Source of the DNA: CBHTSZ01 sp966095765
GTDB lineage: Bacteria > Patescibacteriota > Saccharimonadia > Saccharimonadales > Saccharimonadaceae
NCBI GenBank assembly: GCA_966095765.1
Contig: CBHTSZ010000001.1
Coordinates: 1 to 64,000, forward strand
Reading direction: 5' to 3'
DNA length: 64,000 nucleotides
In this document: positions 26,707 to 36,415 of the stretch, piece by piece
How the letters are laid out: each line of letters starts with the position of its first letter
Numbering within the stretch: the stretch's first letter is position 1
Made by a program: the position numbers and the translations under genes
Notes under the pieces: model-generated
Told to the model about the DNA's origin: nothing
Databases searched by the model: none
What the model saw: the letters and a program-made list of their open reading frames with translations, nothing else

Positions 26707-27897
26707 ATGAATAAAGAAGTAGTCTTGGAGGCTCATAAAGTATCTAAGTACTTTGTGGTTCCGCACGAGAAAAATTCATCTATCAAGTCGGCTGTTGTTA
26801 ACGCCTTTAAGAAAAAGAGCGGAGGCATTGATATCCAGCATGCTCTCGAGGATGTTACTTTCAACGTAAAAAAAGGTGAGTTTTTCGGTATTGTTGGCAG
26901 AAATGGTAGTGGAAAAAGCACGCTTCTGAAAATTCTTGCTGAAATATACCAGCCAACCAGTGGAGCCGTTAAACATACCGGGAAGTTAGTACCTTTTATT
27001 GAGTTGGGGGTTGGCTTTAATCCCGAGCTTACAGGAAAAGAAAACGTTTTCCTAAACGGAGCCCTTCTCGGATTTACGAGGAAGCAGGTTGAGGAACTTT
27101 ACGACGACATTGTTGATTTTGCTGAGATGCGTCGATTCATGGACCAGAAGCTTAAAAACTACTCTTCAGGTATGCAGGTTCGTTTGGCGTTCTCATTGGC
27201 AATCCAGGCGCAGGCAGATATCCTACTGATCGACGAAGTTCTTGCGGTGGGGGACGCGGCATTTCAGCGAAAATGTCTCGACTACTTCAATAAGTTAAAA
27301 AAAGAAGGCCGCACAGTCGTTTTCGTCAGTCATGATATGGATGCGGTTCGCCAATTTTGTGATCGCGCAATTTTAGTAGAGAAGAGTCGTGTCATAGAAG
27401 AAGGTACGGCGGACAAGATTGCCGAACATTACTCACGTCTTTTTGTAGAAGATGCTTCACCAGAGAGTTCTGTGGCAGATACTGAAAATCGATGGGGTTC
27501 GAGAGAGGCTATATTTACATCTGCGGCACTTGGCCAAGACATGGTTACAGATAAAACCCCTTCTGTAGAGGTTCGCGGTACGATTAAGTTTGCTGACGCC
27601 ATTGATAATCCAATAATCGGGTTTAAAATTTCCGACGGCGGAGGAAGACTTATTACGGGTACTAATTCCGCACTCATCCATAAGAGTATCGGTGCAAAAA
27701 AATCTGGCGAGAAAATAGATTTTTCATGGACCATACCAAATATATTTAGTAACGGTGAATACGAGGTAGGGATTGCTCTTATCGACGGAAGCGGCAAGGA
27801 CGTGGATATTTGGGAAGGGGCTTTGAAGTTTAAGGTGTATAAACCGATAAAAACACCTTATATCGTTACCCCGGATTTAGAACTAAAGCTAAAGTGA
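26707..27897 (+). CDS. wzt: ABC polysaccharide export ATPase with C-terminal glycan-binding domain (Wzt-like)
   Basis: 396 aa from ATG 26707 (AGGAGG 10 bases upstream). ATPase domain about 1-245: Walker A GRNGSGKST near 65-73, signature YSSGMQVRL near 155-163, Walker B ILLIDEVLAVGD near 176-187, switch His in VFVSHDMD. Residues about 255-396 form an extra beta-sandwich like the Wzt C-terminal domain of E. coli O8/O9a, which recognises the capped non-reducing end of the polymer before export. The presence of this domain predicts an end modification, supplied perhaps by the next gene. Confidence 0.93.
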   Translation: MNKEVVLEAHKVSKYFVVPHEKNSSIKSAVVNAFKKKSGGIDIQHALEDVTFNVKKGEFFGIVGRNGSGKSTLLKILAEIYQPTSGAVKHTGKLVPFIELGVGFNPELTGKENVFLNGALLGFTRKQVEELYDDIVDFAEMRRFMDQKLKNYSSGMQVRLAFSLAIQAQADILLIDEVLAVGDAAFQRKCLDYFNKLKKEGRTVVFVSHDMDAVRQFCDRAILVEKSRVIEEGTADKIAEHYSRLFVEDASPESSVADTENRWGSREAIFTSAALGQDMVTDKTPSVEVRGTIKFADAIDNPIIGFKISDGGGRLITGTNSALIHKSIGAKKSGEKIDFSWTIPNIFSNGEYEVGIALIDGSGKDVDIWEGALKFKVYKPIKTPYIVTPDLELKLK

Positions 27898-27915
27898 CAT
27901 AGGTGATAATATTTC

Positions 27916-29004
27916 ATGAGATACTACTACGCCCAAAACAAAGAAGACCTGCTAATCAAGACCTTCTTTCCTGATGTAACCAAAGGTTTTTATGTAGACG
28001 TTGGGGCGAACGATCCACAGCTTGATTCAGTGACGAAGCTGTTTTATGACGATGGCTGGAATGGGATTAACGTTGAGCCGATTGAACGTCATCATCAAGC
28101 GCTGAAGAAGTCTCGGCCGCGCGACCACAATATTCAGGTGGGTGTTGGAAGTGAGGCTGGTAGCCTGGAGTTTACTGAATATCCAGGCGGAGACGGCCTC
28201 TCTACGTTCGATAAAACAATGAGTGGATACTATGAGTCTAGTAATCACCATTTCCCTACACAAAAGGCTAAAAAATATTCGGTTGAGGTGAGAACGCTCA
28301 CTGAAATTATTAGTCAGGTTAGGCCGGAGCACATACATTTCATGAAGATCGATGTAGAAGGCTTTGAGTTCGAAGTCATCAGTGGATGTGACTGGAAAAC
28401 GGTCAGGCCTGAACTTATATGCATCGAGGCAAATCATATCTCGAAAGACTGGCGACCAATTTTGAAACGCAATGATTACGAAGAAGTTTTTTTCGACGGT
28501 ATCAATAACTACTACCTCGCTAAAGAGTCGCTCCATAGACTTAAGTACTTTAGCTATCCAGATGCGGTGTTTGCTGGGAACCCAGTCTACTACCCGGCCG
28601 TTCGAGAGATTGCCGAACCGTTAGAGCAAAAAAATGAGCAACTAGCTACACAGCTTTCAGATAAAGAGCAAGAGATTTTCATACTCGAAAAGCGTCAACG
28701 GGATGTTCGTTTTTTGGCAAAGCGACTTTATGCAGAAATGCTTATACGTGTCTCGGCTCGTTCCCAGGAGTCAGGTAATCGCGAGGGACATATATACCAG
28801 GCTGACGAGAGTGTGACTAAGGCCTCAAAGGACACTCAAGCGTCTAAAGACAAGCTTATTACGTTCATACGTAGACGGGATGAGGATAATATAAAACTTA
28901 AAAAGTCTGGTATTAAGGACCGACTAATGCCGATGTTTTGGAAGTTGGTGTATCGAGTACTCTCTCTAGGAGTGGCAGTGGCAAAGAGAGTAAAGAGGGC
29001 GTAG
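27916..29004 (+). CDS. FkbM-type methyltransferase with coiled-coil tail
   Basis: 362 aa. Residues 1-205 are an FkbM SAM-dependent methyltransferase: YAQNKEDLLI start, SAM loop FYVDVGANDPQLDSV at about 26-40, NVEPIERHH near 51-59, KIDVEGFEFEVI near 145-156. Residues about 232-330 are highly charged and heptad-like (coiled coil), and the C-terminus (about 335-362) is a basic amphipathic or membrane-binding helix. The methyltransferase-plus-coiled-coil plan next to an extended Wzt recalls WbdD, which caps the O9a chain and sets its length with a coiled-coil ruler. No kinase domain is present. The capping role is inference. Confidence 0.82.
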   Translation: MRYYYAQNKEDLLIKTFFPDVTKGFYVDVGANDPQLDSVTKLFYDDGWNGINVEPIERHHQALKKSRPRDHNIQVGVGSEAGSLEFTEYPGGDGLSTFDKTMSGYYESSNHHFPTQKAKKYSVEVRTLTEIISQVRPEHIHFMKIDVEGFEFEVISGCDWKTVRPELICIEANHISKDWRPILKRNDYEEVFFDGINNYYLAKESLHRLKYFSYPDAVFAGNPVYYPAVREIAEPLEQKNEQLATQLSDKEQEIFILEKRQRDVRFLAKRLYAEMLIRVSARSQESGNREGHIYQADESVTKASKDTQASKDKLITFIRRRDEDNIKLKKSGIKDRLMPMFWKLVYRVLSLGVAVAKRVKRA

Positions 29005-29012
29005 TTTTGAAA

Positions 29013-31286
29013 ATGAAAATCACTCCACGCTCACAGGTAATAGTTGACTGCCAACTACTGCAGACATCCGATCGCTTTCGCGGTATGGGAATGTTTCTGT
29101 ATAGCCTCCTTTCGCACTATAAAGCAGACGAAGATACCAAATTCCTATTCGTTACGAACTCTAAGTTAAAAGACTTGTCGGCGTCAGATAGGGAGCTTTT
29201 GTCGCAATTCGGAGGAGAGCTAATTTCGGGATCATTTGCGATACGGGACGATGGGCTCGAGTTTGTCGAAGCTGCTCCTAAAAATAAAAAACACCTTGAT
29301 GAGATTCTTCGTCCCTATATCTCTGAGAGGGATGGAGCGAAGAGTATATACTTTATCCCCGCGGTTTTTAGTAGCGAGATATACCCCGTTTTTCCCTCCA
29401 AGGGTACCGCAAACATTATGCTGTTCCACGATCTCATCCCTTTTCTCTATTCTGAACATTACTTTGCGGATCATGAGGGTGCGGCGCGTCGTGATTACGC
29501 TCAACGTTTTCGTGAGGTATACAGGACGGATCTATTTGTCACAAATTCGCAAACTACAGCCGACGACCTGACGGTTTATTTTGGAATTGACCCTCAGCGG
29601 ATCCTGCCGATTATGGGAGGGGGTGCATCGCGCTCACATCTTGCGCCTAAGATGCCAGAGGCGATGAAGGGTGTCGATGACTTTATTTTGATGCCTAGTG
29701 GTGATGACTTTAGGAAAAACAACACGCGTGCGGTCACGGCTCTTGCGGGGTTGGATGCCAATATAAAGTTAGTTATACCGTCACGCTTTAGTGAGGAAAC
29801 CAAGAAGCAGCTTTCCGAAATATATCCGCATGCAATGTTCGTAGGGAGTGTATCGGATGAAGAGTTTTTGTGGCTGATCGATAATTCTCGGTTCGTATTT
29901 TTCCCTACCGAGTACGAGGGACTGGGCATGCCTCTTCTTGAAGCAATAGAGCGAGATGCGATGATCGCCTGCTCTAACATCCCTGTATTTGCGGAGATAA
30001 GCACAGAAGCTTTCACATATTTCGACCCGAAATCTCCCTCGAGCATGGGCGGTGCGATAGCTGAATTACTTGAGGAGAAGCCGAAAGCTTTGACGGCTGC
30101 ACATAAAAAAATGTACCGTGCCATTGAGAAAAGATTTTCATGGGAGTTGAGTGCAAAGCTTTTTAAGCAGGCGATATCAAAGGCTGAGGTGAACCCACCT
30201 CGTCAGAAACTTGCTGTACTATGTCCTTCGCCTTCATCGTACTCGGCGGTTGGTAAGTATGCCTTTCAAATTCATGGTGAGCTTGCTAGATATTTTGAGG
30301 TTGATTATTTTATCGAAAACGGCGTCACTCCACATCCGCCAACTCGCCCTAATATTCTAGAGTTTGCGGCAAATAAATACCTCCCTGCACACCTCTTCCA
30401 TGGACTAAGGACCCAATACGATAAAGTACTGTATCACATCGGAAATAGTGAATTTCATGTGGAGACTATTCTGGAGGGGCTTCGCAGCCCCGCTGTTGCA
30501 GTTGTTCACGATACGATGCTCAATGGAATCTTTGACTTCATGGCAAACCGAGGATTTATGTCGGCCGAGAGGCGAGATTTCGAACGGCTGCTGGATACAG
30601 TTGGGAATATAACCCGATCAAGCTGCCTAACGAGTCTCGCCACAAACCAGCAAGCCCTGCTTTGTCATTCCGACTATGCTATGGAGACTCTCGGCGAAGT
30701 GACGGCGGGCTATAATACCCGGCTTAAGAAAGTTGCTCTACCGGTTGGCGTACCGTCGGTTGCACTAGAGAAAGGTGAGCAAATAGTCGTGAGTTTTGCG
30801 GGAATAATCTCGGAAGATAAAGGCATTAGACTTGTTGCCGAAACGAGCAGCATTGACGACGTAGCTGTTAAGGTATTTGGCTTCGGGGTGCTTGGAAATA
30901 GTCCGCTACTTCAAGGGCTAGGCAATAAGGTGGAGATCATGAAGAATCTCACTGATAAAGAGTTTCAAGATGCGCTACGGGGTAGTGATGTTCTCGTTAA
31001 CTACAGAGTAAACTACCATGGCGAAACCTCTTTAAGTACCCTAGAGGCGATGCGCTATGGTGTTGTGGTGATCGTTAATGATGTCGGCTGGTATGCTGAA
31101 TTGCCCAATGACACTGTCGTCAAAGTGAAGAATGAGGATCAGGTTATTAAAGCTGTCCAAGACCTTGCGGAGAACCCCGAAAAACGGAAAAAAATTAGTG
31201 AGAATGCTCGCAAGTATATACAGGAAAACTATACGTACGCTGCGTATGCCCACGATATATCGAGAGTGCTAGAGGGAGAGAGCTAA
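29013..31286 (+). CDS. Tandem two-domain GT4 glycosyltransferase
   Basis: 757 aa from ATG 29013 (a TTG at 29007 is closer to the AGAGGG site and may be the real start). Domain 1, about 1-390: FRGMGMFLYSLL near 20-31, then the E-x7-E motif EYEGLGMPLLEA near 298-309. Domain 2, about 398-757: AVGKYAFQIHGEL, VHDTMLNG, SFAGIISEDKGIRLV and HGETSLSTLEAMRYG near 668-682. Two complete GT-B folds in one chain suggest a processive or bifunctional polymerase like WbdA. Sugar and linkage are unknown. It overlaps the next gene by one base (TAATG). Confidence 0.87.
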   Translation: MKITPRSQVIVDCQLLQTSDRFRGMGMFLYSLLSHYKADEDTKFLFVTNSKLKDLSASDRELLSQFGGELISGSFAIRDDGLEFVEAAPKNKKHLDEILRPYISERDGAKSIYFIPAVFSSEIYPVFPSKGTANIMLFHDLIPFLYSEHYFADHEGAARRDYAQRFREVYRTDLFVTNSQTTADDLTVYFGIDPQRILPIMGGGASRSHLAPKMPEAMKGVDDFILMPSGDDFRKNNTRAVTALAGLDANIKLVIPSRFSEETKKQLSEIYPHAMFVGSVSDEEFLWLIDNSRFVFFPTEYEGLGMPLLEAIERDAMIACSNIPVFAEISTEAFTYFDPKSPSSMGGAIAELLEEKPKALTAAHKKMYRAIEKRFSWELSAKLFKQAISKAEVNPPRQKLAVLCPSPSSYSAVGKYAFQIHGELARYFEVDYFIENGVTPHPPTRPNILEFAANKYLPAHLFHGLRTQYDKVLYHIGNSEFHVETILEGLRSPAVAVVHDTMLNGIFDFMANRGFMSAERRDFERLLDTVGNITRSSCLTSLATNQQALLCHSDYAMETLGEVTAGYNTRLKKVALPVGVPSVALEKGEQIVVSFAGIISEDKGIRLVAETSSIDDVAVKVFGFGVLGNSPLLQGLGNKVEIMKNLTDKEFQDALRGSDVLVNYRVNYHGETSLSTLEAMRYGVVVIVNDVGWYAELPNDTVVKVKNEDQVIKAVQDLAENPEKRKKISENARKYIQENYTYAAYAHDISRVLEGES

Positions 31287-32596
31287 TGAGTATATGGTAT
31301 GACGTATCGGGTTTGTATCAATGGGAGGGTAACTTTACTGGTATTCAGCGTGTGGTTTATAGTTTGGCGCGTGAACTTTCGGTATCCGATCACACTGTTC
31401 GGTTCTTTGTGTATCAGCCTACCGGTTTCCAGGAGGTTGCCTATACAGAACTTATGAACAGGGTTGAGGAGAGGCGTCGAAAGAGGGTCATCGATGCAAA
31501 TGATACCGCTCAAGCCGTGTCGATTGCAAAAATAAGACACAAAGGTATGGTGGTGGCAAAAGACTTACTTCGTGATACACGTCTCGGTAAGCCGCTCCGT
31601 AAAGTATATCGAAATGCACGCAGTCTATACCGAAGCGTTGGTCGTTCGGCAACTACACTCCAGCAGCCATCCATAAAGTTTTCTTCTGACGATATCGTCG
31701 TTGTAGTAGATGGTAACTGGCAGTTCGACGGTTACGCGGAGCTGCTCGCAAAGGCGAAAGCCGAATCATCATTTCAGCTCATTCACTTTATTCACGATAT
31801 CGTAGCAGTTAAAAATCCCGCTTTAGTAAATAAAGGTGCCGACAAGATAATCGGCGACTATATCTCCAAGATAATTCCCTTGGCAGACATCATCCTCACT
31901 ATCTCCGAGTCAACAAAGCGAGATGTCGAGGAGTTTATTAAAACGAAAAGTATTTCCACTAACGCAAAAATTAGCACCGTAATACTGGGAGAAGATTTTC
32001 GGGATAAGGGTGCCGTCGGTTCCGCTTTGCAGCATGCGCCAGTTACTGTACCTCAGGAAAAGTTTATTCTATCGGTCAGTACGGTTGAGGTGAGAAAAAA
32101 TTACCTAAGTCTCTACTATGCTTACAAACTTGCCGCGCAAGAGGGATGGAATCTGCCACACTTGGTTATCGTTGGTAAGAAAGGGTGGATGTCTGGAGAT
32201 GTTTACAATTTACTTACAAACGATCCGGAAGTCAGCGCTAAAACAACTATTCTTCAGGGTATTGAAGATGAGCAGTTGGAATGGCTGTATGAGAACTGTC
32301 TCTTCACTGTATTCCCATCTTTCTATGAGGGCTGGGGTCTTCCGGTTGCGGAATCGTTTAGTCACGGGAAAGTTTGTATAAGCAGCAATACCTCGTCAAT
32401 GCCAGAGGTAGGTGGTGATTTTGCGGTGTATGTATCGCCATACGACACGAGAGATCTCGCTCAAGCAATACGAGATCTTTCCGTAGATAACAAGCTTCGG
32501 GCGGCCAAAGAGGCGCATATTCAAAAATCTTACCGCTCACGAACCTGGAAGCAGTTCGCTGACCAGTTCCTTGGTCACCTGACTACGTTGCTTTAA
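31286..32596 (+). CDS. GT4 family glycosyltransferase
   Basis: 436 aa. N-terminal motif MSIWYDVSGLYQWEGNFTGIQRVVY with the G-I-Q-R-V segment seen in mannosyltransferases such as WbdB/WbdC relatives. Insert about 60-130 is basic and helical. C-terminal domain: FILSVSTVEVRKNY near 257-270 and the E-x7-E motif YEGWGLPVAES near 346-356. It is translationally coupled to the two-domain enzyme and probably adds residues to the same glycan. It ends in a 4-base convergent overlap with the next gene. Confidence 0.88.
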   Translation: MSIWYDVSGLYQWEGNFTGIQRVVYSLARELSVSDHTVRFFVYQPTGFQEVAYTELMNRVEERRRKRVIDANDTAQAVSIAKIRHKGMVVAKDLLRDTRLGKPLRKVYRNARSLYRSVGRSATTLQQPSIKFSSDDIVVVVDGNWQFDGYAELLAKAKAESSFQLIHFIHDIVAVKNPALVNKGADKIIGDYISKIIPLADIILTISESTKRDVEEFIKTKSISTNAKISTVILGEDFRDKGAVGSALQHAPVTVPQEKFILSVSTVEVRKNYLSLYYAYKLAAQEGWNLPHLVIVGKKGWMSGDVYNLLTNDPEVSAKTTILQGIEDEQLEWLYENCLFTVFPSFYEGWGLPVAESFSHGKVCISSNTSSMPEVGGDFAVYVSPYDTRDLAQAIRDLSVDNKLRAAKEAHIQKSYRSRTWKQFADQFLGHLTTLL

Positions 32597-33834
32597 CCTG
32601 CGAAGTGATTGCCGAGTAAAAAGCCGGTGGACGTATATACGAGTATGGTCGCCGAAACTGCGATGATACCACCGATACTCATAACGCTTTTTTGCCGAGT
32701 TAGCAGAATCGCGAATACTGCAAATAAAGGGATGAAGCAGTATATATAGCGGTTCATTGACTGAAGGATCACAGTACTTGCGGGTAGGAGGATTGTGATT
32801 AGAACCATAGGTAAGAGCCAATACATGCGGTATTTTTTCGCAAAAATCAACGAAGCGATAATAGCGAAAATCGGTCCATACATGGCAAGTAGAGTGACCA
32901 AGTAGTTGAATGTACCCTGGAAATAGCTTGGAATAAAGGTATTACGATAGTATATCTCCCAAAGTTTGACCAGGAAGTCTGGGTGATATTCTCTTAGCCA
33001 TAGCTTCTGAAGGCTTGAAAATAATAACGGATCACCGAATCCTATGTATAGATAGGTCATATATGCTAACAAGCCACTAAGGCCTATGACGGATACGCTC
33101 ACGTACAACACAAGACTCTTTTTTATAAGCTGCCAATCCCACAGAGTGTGGGTATGCTGCTGGTAATGTATGAGTAAAATAGCGGGCAAAACTGCTACGC
33201 CAATACTCTTTGTGCTCGTGGCGATTGCAGTAAAGACTGCGGCGGTAAGTAGTTTGTTCTGGAGAGCAAAATAGATAGCGCCGCTAATACCGAATATCAA
33301 AAGGGCTTCTGCATAAAAAGCAGCAAGAAATAGGCTGCTCGGAAACACAAGGAAGAGAATAACGGCGAGTGGGGGCGCGAACTTTATTACGGACGCATTA
33401 TTGCCGAGCTGTTTAGCCAAAATTCGTGTTATTTGAAAAAGAAAATAGGCACAAAATGTCGTGAGAATGATGTTGAGTATGAGCCCGGCAAGAACTGGTT
33501 GTATGTGAAATACGGTAGACATAACATCGGTTATTAGGGGAAATCCAGGGAAGAAAGGGATGTTTGAGGCTGTATCCCGATTGTAATCAAGGAAGTAACC
33601 CTCGTTAACGATAGACATATACCAGCGCCCATCCCAGGCCGTCCAGCGATCGAGTCCAAGCGGAATGCCGTCTACGGCAGGCACGACCGAAGGACCGAAC
33701 TTAATAAAAGTATGGTTTATGACTTCTAGCGAGATACGCCATAGAATTACCGCTCCTACGCACCAAACGTATACTTTAAATGATTTGTGTCTGACGAAAC
33801 TCTTGAGGTATGTGACCGCATCCTTACTGTTCAT
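32593..33834 (-). CDS. PIG-V-like polytopic mannosyltransferase, paralogue 2
   Basis: 413 aa, about 9-10 membrane segments. The first loop holds DRWTAWDGRWYMSIVNEGY, with the W-D-G/x-x-W-Y pattern of polyprenol-phosphate-sugar dependent transferases related to PIG-V (GPI mannosyltransferase 2). Other hallmarks are FFPGFPL and FPSSLFLAAFYAEALLIF. Such enzymes use dolichyl/polyprenyl-phosphate mannose outside the membrane. It closely parallels the next gene upstream (33841-35091), from which it is separated by 6 bases; the pair looks like a tandem duplication. Confidence 0.82.
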   Translation of the reverse strand: MNSKDAVTYLKSFVRHKSFKVYVWCVGAVILWRISLEVINHTFIKFGPSVVPAVDGIPLGLDRWTAWDGRWYMSIVNEGYFLDYNRDTASNIPFFPGFPLITDVMSTVFHIQPVLAGLILNIILTTFCAYFLFQITRILAKQLGNNASVIKFAPPLAVILFLVFPSSLFLAAFYAEALLIFGISGAIYFALQNKLLTAAVFTAIATSTKSIGVAVLPAILLIHYQQHTHTLWDWQLIKKSLVLYVSVSVIGLSGLLAYMTYLYIGFGDPLLFSSLQKLWLREYHPDFLVKLWEIYYRNTFIPSYFQGTFNYLVTLLAMYGPIFAIIASLIFAKKYRMYWLLPMVLITILLPASTVILQSMNRYIYCFIPLFAVFAILLTRQKSVMSIGGIIAVSATILVYTSTGFLLGNHFAG

Positions 33835-33840
33835 AGCCGG

Positions 33841-35091
33841 TTATCCTGCAAAATGAAGTGCACTTAGGAAGCCTGTGGTTTGATAAAGTAGAGCAATAAA
33901 TGATAGGACCACAATGATAGGCAGCACAGTGCGAGTGAGTCTGTACTTGACGATAAGTGTGGCGATTACACAAAAAACCGGCGTAGCTGCAAAGACATAA
34001 CGGTTCATAGATGTAAGAGTTGAGGTGCTTGCAGGGAGAAGTATAAGTATAGTTGTGAGCAGGATTAGCCAGTACGCTCGATACTTTACTGCGGCGATCA
34101 GTGCCAGGATGGTGACGATAATGGGAACAATCATTGCTTGTAACGCAACCAGATAATTGAAGATACCGCCAAAATGACCAGGGGAAAATATATGAGCATA
34201 ATAGATGTTCCAGATAGTAACGATGAAGTTTCCTGCGAGCTCCCTATCCCACTGAGTTTGGATATGGGTAAATAGGAGCGGATCGCCAAACGAAAGGTAG
34301 AGGAAGATCATATAAGCCAGGGCGCCGCTAATGCCAACTATGCCAAAGAGTACGTAGTGAGGTACTTGCCGAAGGGTGTATTTGAGAATAGTTCCTGACT
34401 CCGGCATGTTCATTACGTAGTGCATCAAGATAACAGTCGGTGCAACGGCAACACCTAGGATTTTTGATGATGACGCGATCCCAGCAAAGACCAGTGCCGG
34501 TAGCAATCTGTTCTTGAGCGCAAAATAAATGGCGCCGCTAAGTGAAAAGATCAGCAAGCTCTCGGCGTAGTAAGCAGCCAAAAAAAGGCTTGAGGGAAAC
34601 GCAAGGAACAGTAGGACACTAACCTGGCTGACGAGACGGTTTTTCGTCGGTGAAACCTTCCATTTTTTCGCCAAAATAGAGGCAATCCTAAATATAAAAT
34701 ACGCGCTGAACGTTGTTAGGATAAAATTAACAATCAAACCGCTGTGGACCACATTGAGACTGGTAATAGACGAGAATATCTGGGTAATTAGAGGGAAGCC
34801 AGGGAAGAAAGCGACGTTACTTTGGGCTTGTACTAAAGGATCGAAAGTGTAGCCTCGCTCAAAGATCGAGTAGTACCACTTGCCATCCCACGCAAGCCAC
34901 CTTTCTTGCCCAAACAGCACCCCCGGCATCACACCTTGATTCACGGGTATGATCTTAACGATAGTGTGGTTTACGATCTCAAGTACGAGTCGCCAGACAG
35001 CCACGACCCCGAAGCACCAGAAATAAATCCTTACATACTCTTGTTCGGAAAAAGTTTTGAGGTTCGCGAGTATTTTTTTCTTGGTTGGCAT
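33841..35091 (-). CDS. PIG-V-like polytopic mannosyltransferase, paralogue 1
   Basis: 416 aa, polytopic. It shares with its neighbour QERWLAWDGKWYYSIFERGY, FFPGFPLITQIFSS, FPSSLFLAAYYAESLLIFSLSGAIYF (read in parts) and STLTSMNRYVFAATP. The donor is probably polyprenyl-phosphate-mannose made by the GT2 enzyme at 37955. The promoter on the minus strand is TTGTTT-17-TATAAT with the ATG 11 bases after the -10, so the mRNA is almost leaderless. The target could be a surface glycan or glycoprotein. Confidence 0.82.
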   Translation of the reverse strand: MPTKKKILANLKTFSEQEYVRIYFWCFGVVAVWRLVLEIVNHTIVKIIPVNQGVMPGVLFGQERWLAWDGKWYYSIFERGYTFDPLVQAQSNVAFFPGFPLITQIFSSITSLNVVHSGLIVNFILTTFSAYFIFRIASILAKKWKVSPTKNRLVSQVSVLLFLAFPSSLFLAAYYAESLLIFSLSGAIYFALKNRLLPALVFAGIASSSKILGVAVAPTVILMHYVMNMPESGTILKYTLRQVPHYVLFGIVGISGALAYMIFLYLSFGDPLLFTHIQTQWDRELAGNFIVTIWNIYYAHIFSPGHFGGIFNYLVALQAMIVPIIVTILALIAAVKYRAYWLILLTTILILLPASTSTLTSMNRYVFAATPVFCVIATLIVKYRLTRTVLPIIVVLSFIALLYQTTGFLSALHFAG

Positions 35092-35102
35092 TGTATGGCT
35101 AG

Positions 35103-35131
35103 ATTATAGAGTTTACCGTGGAGTAAAACAA
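35103..35131 (-). promoter_or_regulatory. Promoter of the mannosyltransferase pair
   Basis: Minus strand TTGTTT (35131-35126), 17-bp spacer, perfect TATAAT (35108-35103), then 11 bases to ATG at 35091. No Shine-Dalgarno sequence. Confidence 0.7.
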
Positions 35132-35153
35132 CAGGCCAGAACCTCGGTCTTAG

Positions 35154-36415
35154 CTAAGGAGTAGTAACCCTTAAGGTCCAGTATAGTCCCGGGTTATTGA
35201 GCCAAGTCGTGCCGTCAGCGACAAGATTTAGGTACTCATCGAAGGTGCCGGTTTTCGATGACTTCATCCAGAACTCGAAGGTGCCAACGTGGCCCGGCAG
35301 AACCTCACTCTCAATAGTAGTAGTGATTCGGTTACAGTCGGCAGTGTTTAGCCACGTACTATCGCAGAAGCTACTCCGTCGATCCATTGGCTTTTGAGTT
35401 CCAAGGTTCACCTGCTGACCTACCGCACCCTTCTTCCATGGAGTGTTGCCTGTGTTTTTTGCCTTAAGAATGAAGTAGTGGGCATTTCCGAGAACGAGAC
35501 GGTTTGTGTCAACAGGAGTTGTTTTGGTTTGGTCGACGTACGCTTCCTGACTTACGGGTTGCCAAGCGTAGTTAGGTGACGCCACTCGAAGCGTCCAGTA
35601 GAGACCTGGGTCGTTGAGCCATGTTCTTCCATCGGCCACAAGGTTGAAGTATTCGCTATATGTGTTTGCTTGACCTGGGGTGGTAATCCAGAACTCAAAG
35701 GTACCGGTTTGTCCGGGAGCCACCTCGTTCTCAAGCATGGTGGCTGTTCGATCACAATTCGTTGGATTTAGCCATGTGCTATCACAGAATGCTGACCGGC
35801 GGTCCATGCCGCGCCATGTCCCAACGTTAACCTGTGATCCAGCCACGCCTTTCTTCCATACTTGATTACCAGTATTTTTTGCTCGTAACACCAGGAAGTA
35901 GCGTTGATTTTGGGCGAGGTTGTCGGTGATAGCGGACGTAGTTTTAGTACTGTCAGTGAAGTGCTGCTGGCTAACTGGTTGCCAACTAAAGCGTGGCTCT
36001 TCGACACGAAGTGTCCAGTACAGTCCCGGATCGTTGAGCCAAGTGGTGCCGTCAGCGACAAGATTTAGGTACTCATCGAAGGTGCCGGTTTTCGATGACT
36101 TCATCCAGAATTCGAAGGTACCGGTTTGCCCAGGTGCTACCTCATTCTCAACGGTCGTGGCAATTCGGTTGCAATCATTTGGATTTAGCCACGTACCATC
36201 ACAGAAGCTGCTGTGTCGGTCCATTGATCGCTGTGTTCCAAGGTTCACCTGTTGACCCGCTACCCCCTTCTTCCATGGCCGGTTCCCTGTGTTTTTTACC
36301 TTAAGAACGAAGTAGTGAGCATTGCCGACCACCATCCGGTTCGTATCGATAGGCGTTGTTTTGGTTTGGTCGACGTAAGCTTCCTGGCTTACAGGCTGCC
36401 AAGCGTAGTTGGGGC
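35154..36415 (-). repeat. Three tandem copies of a ~420-bp coding repeat
   Basis: Copies lie at about 35154-35575, 35576-35995 and 35996-36415. Copies 1 and 3 are almost identical over long runs (for example 35207-35270 against 36049-36112), while the middle copy is clearly more diverged. This points to recent exchange or duplication between the outer copies. Confidence 0.8.
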
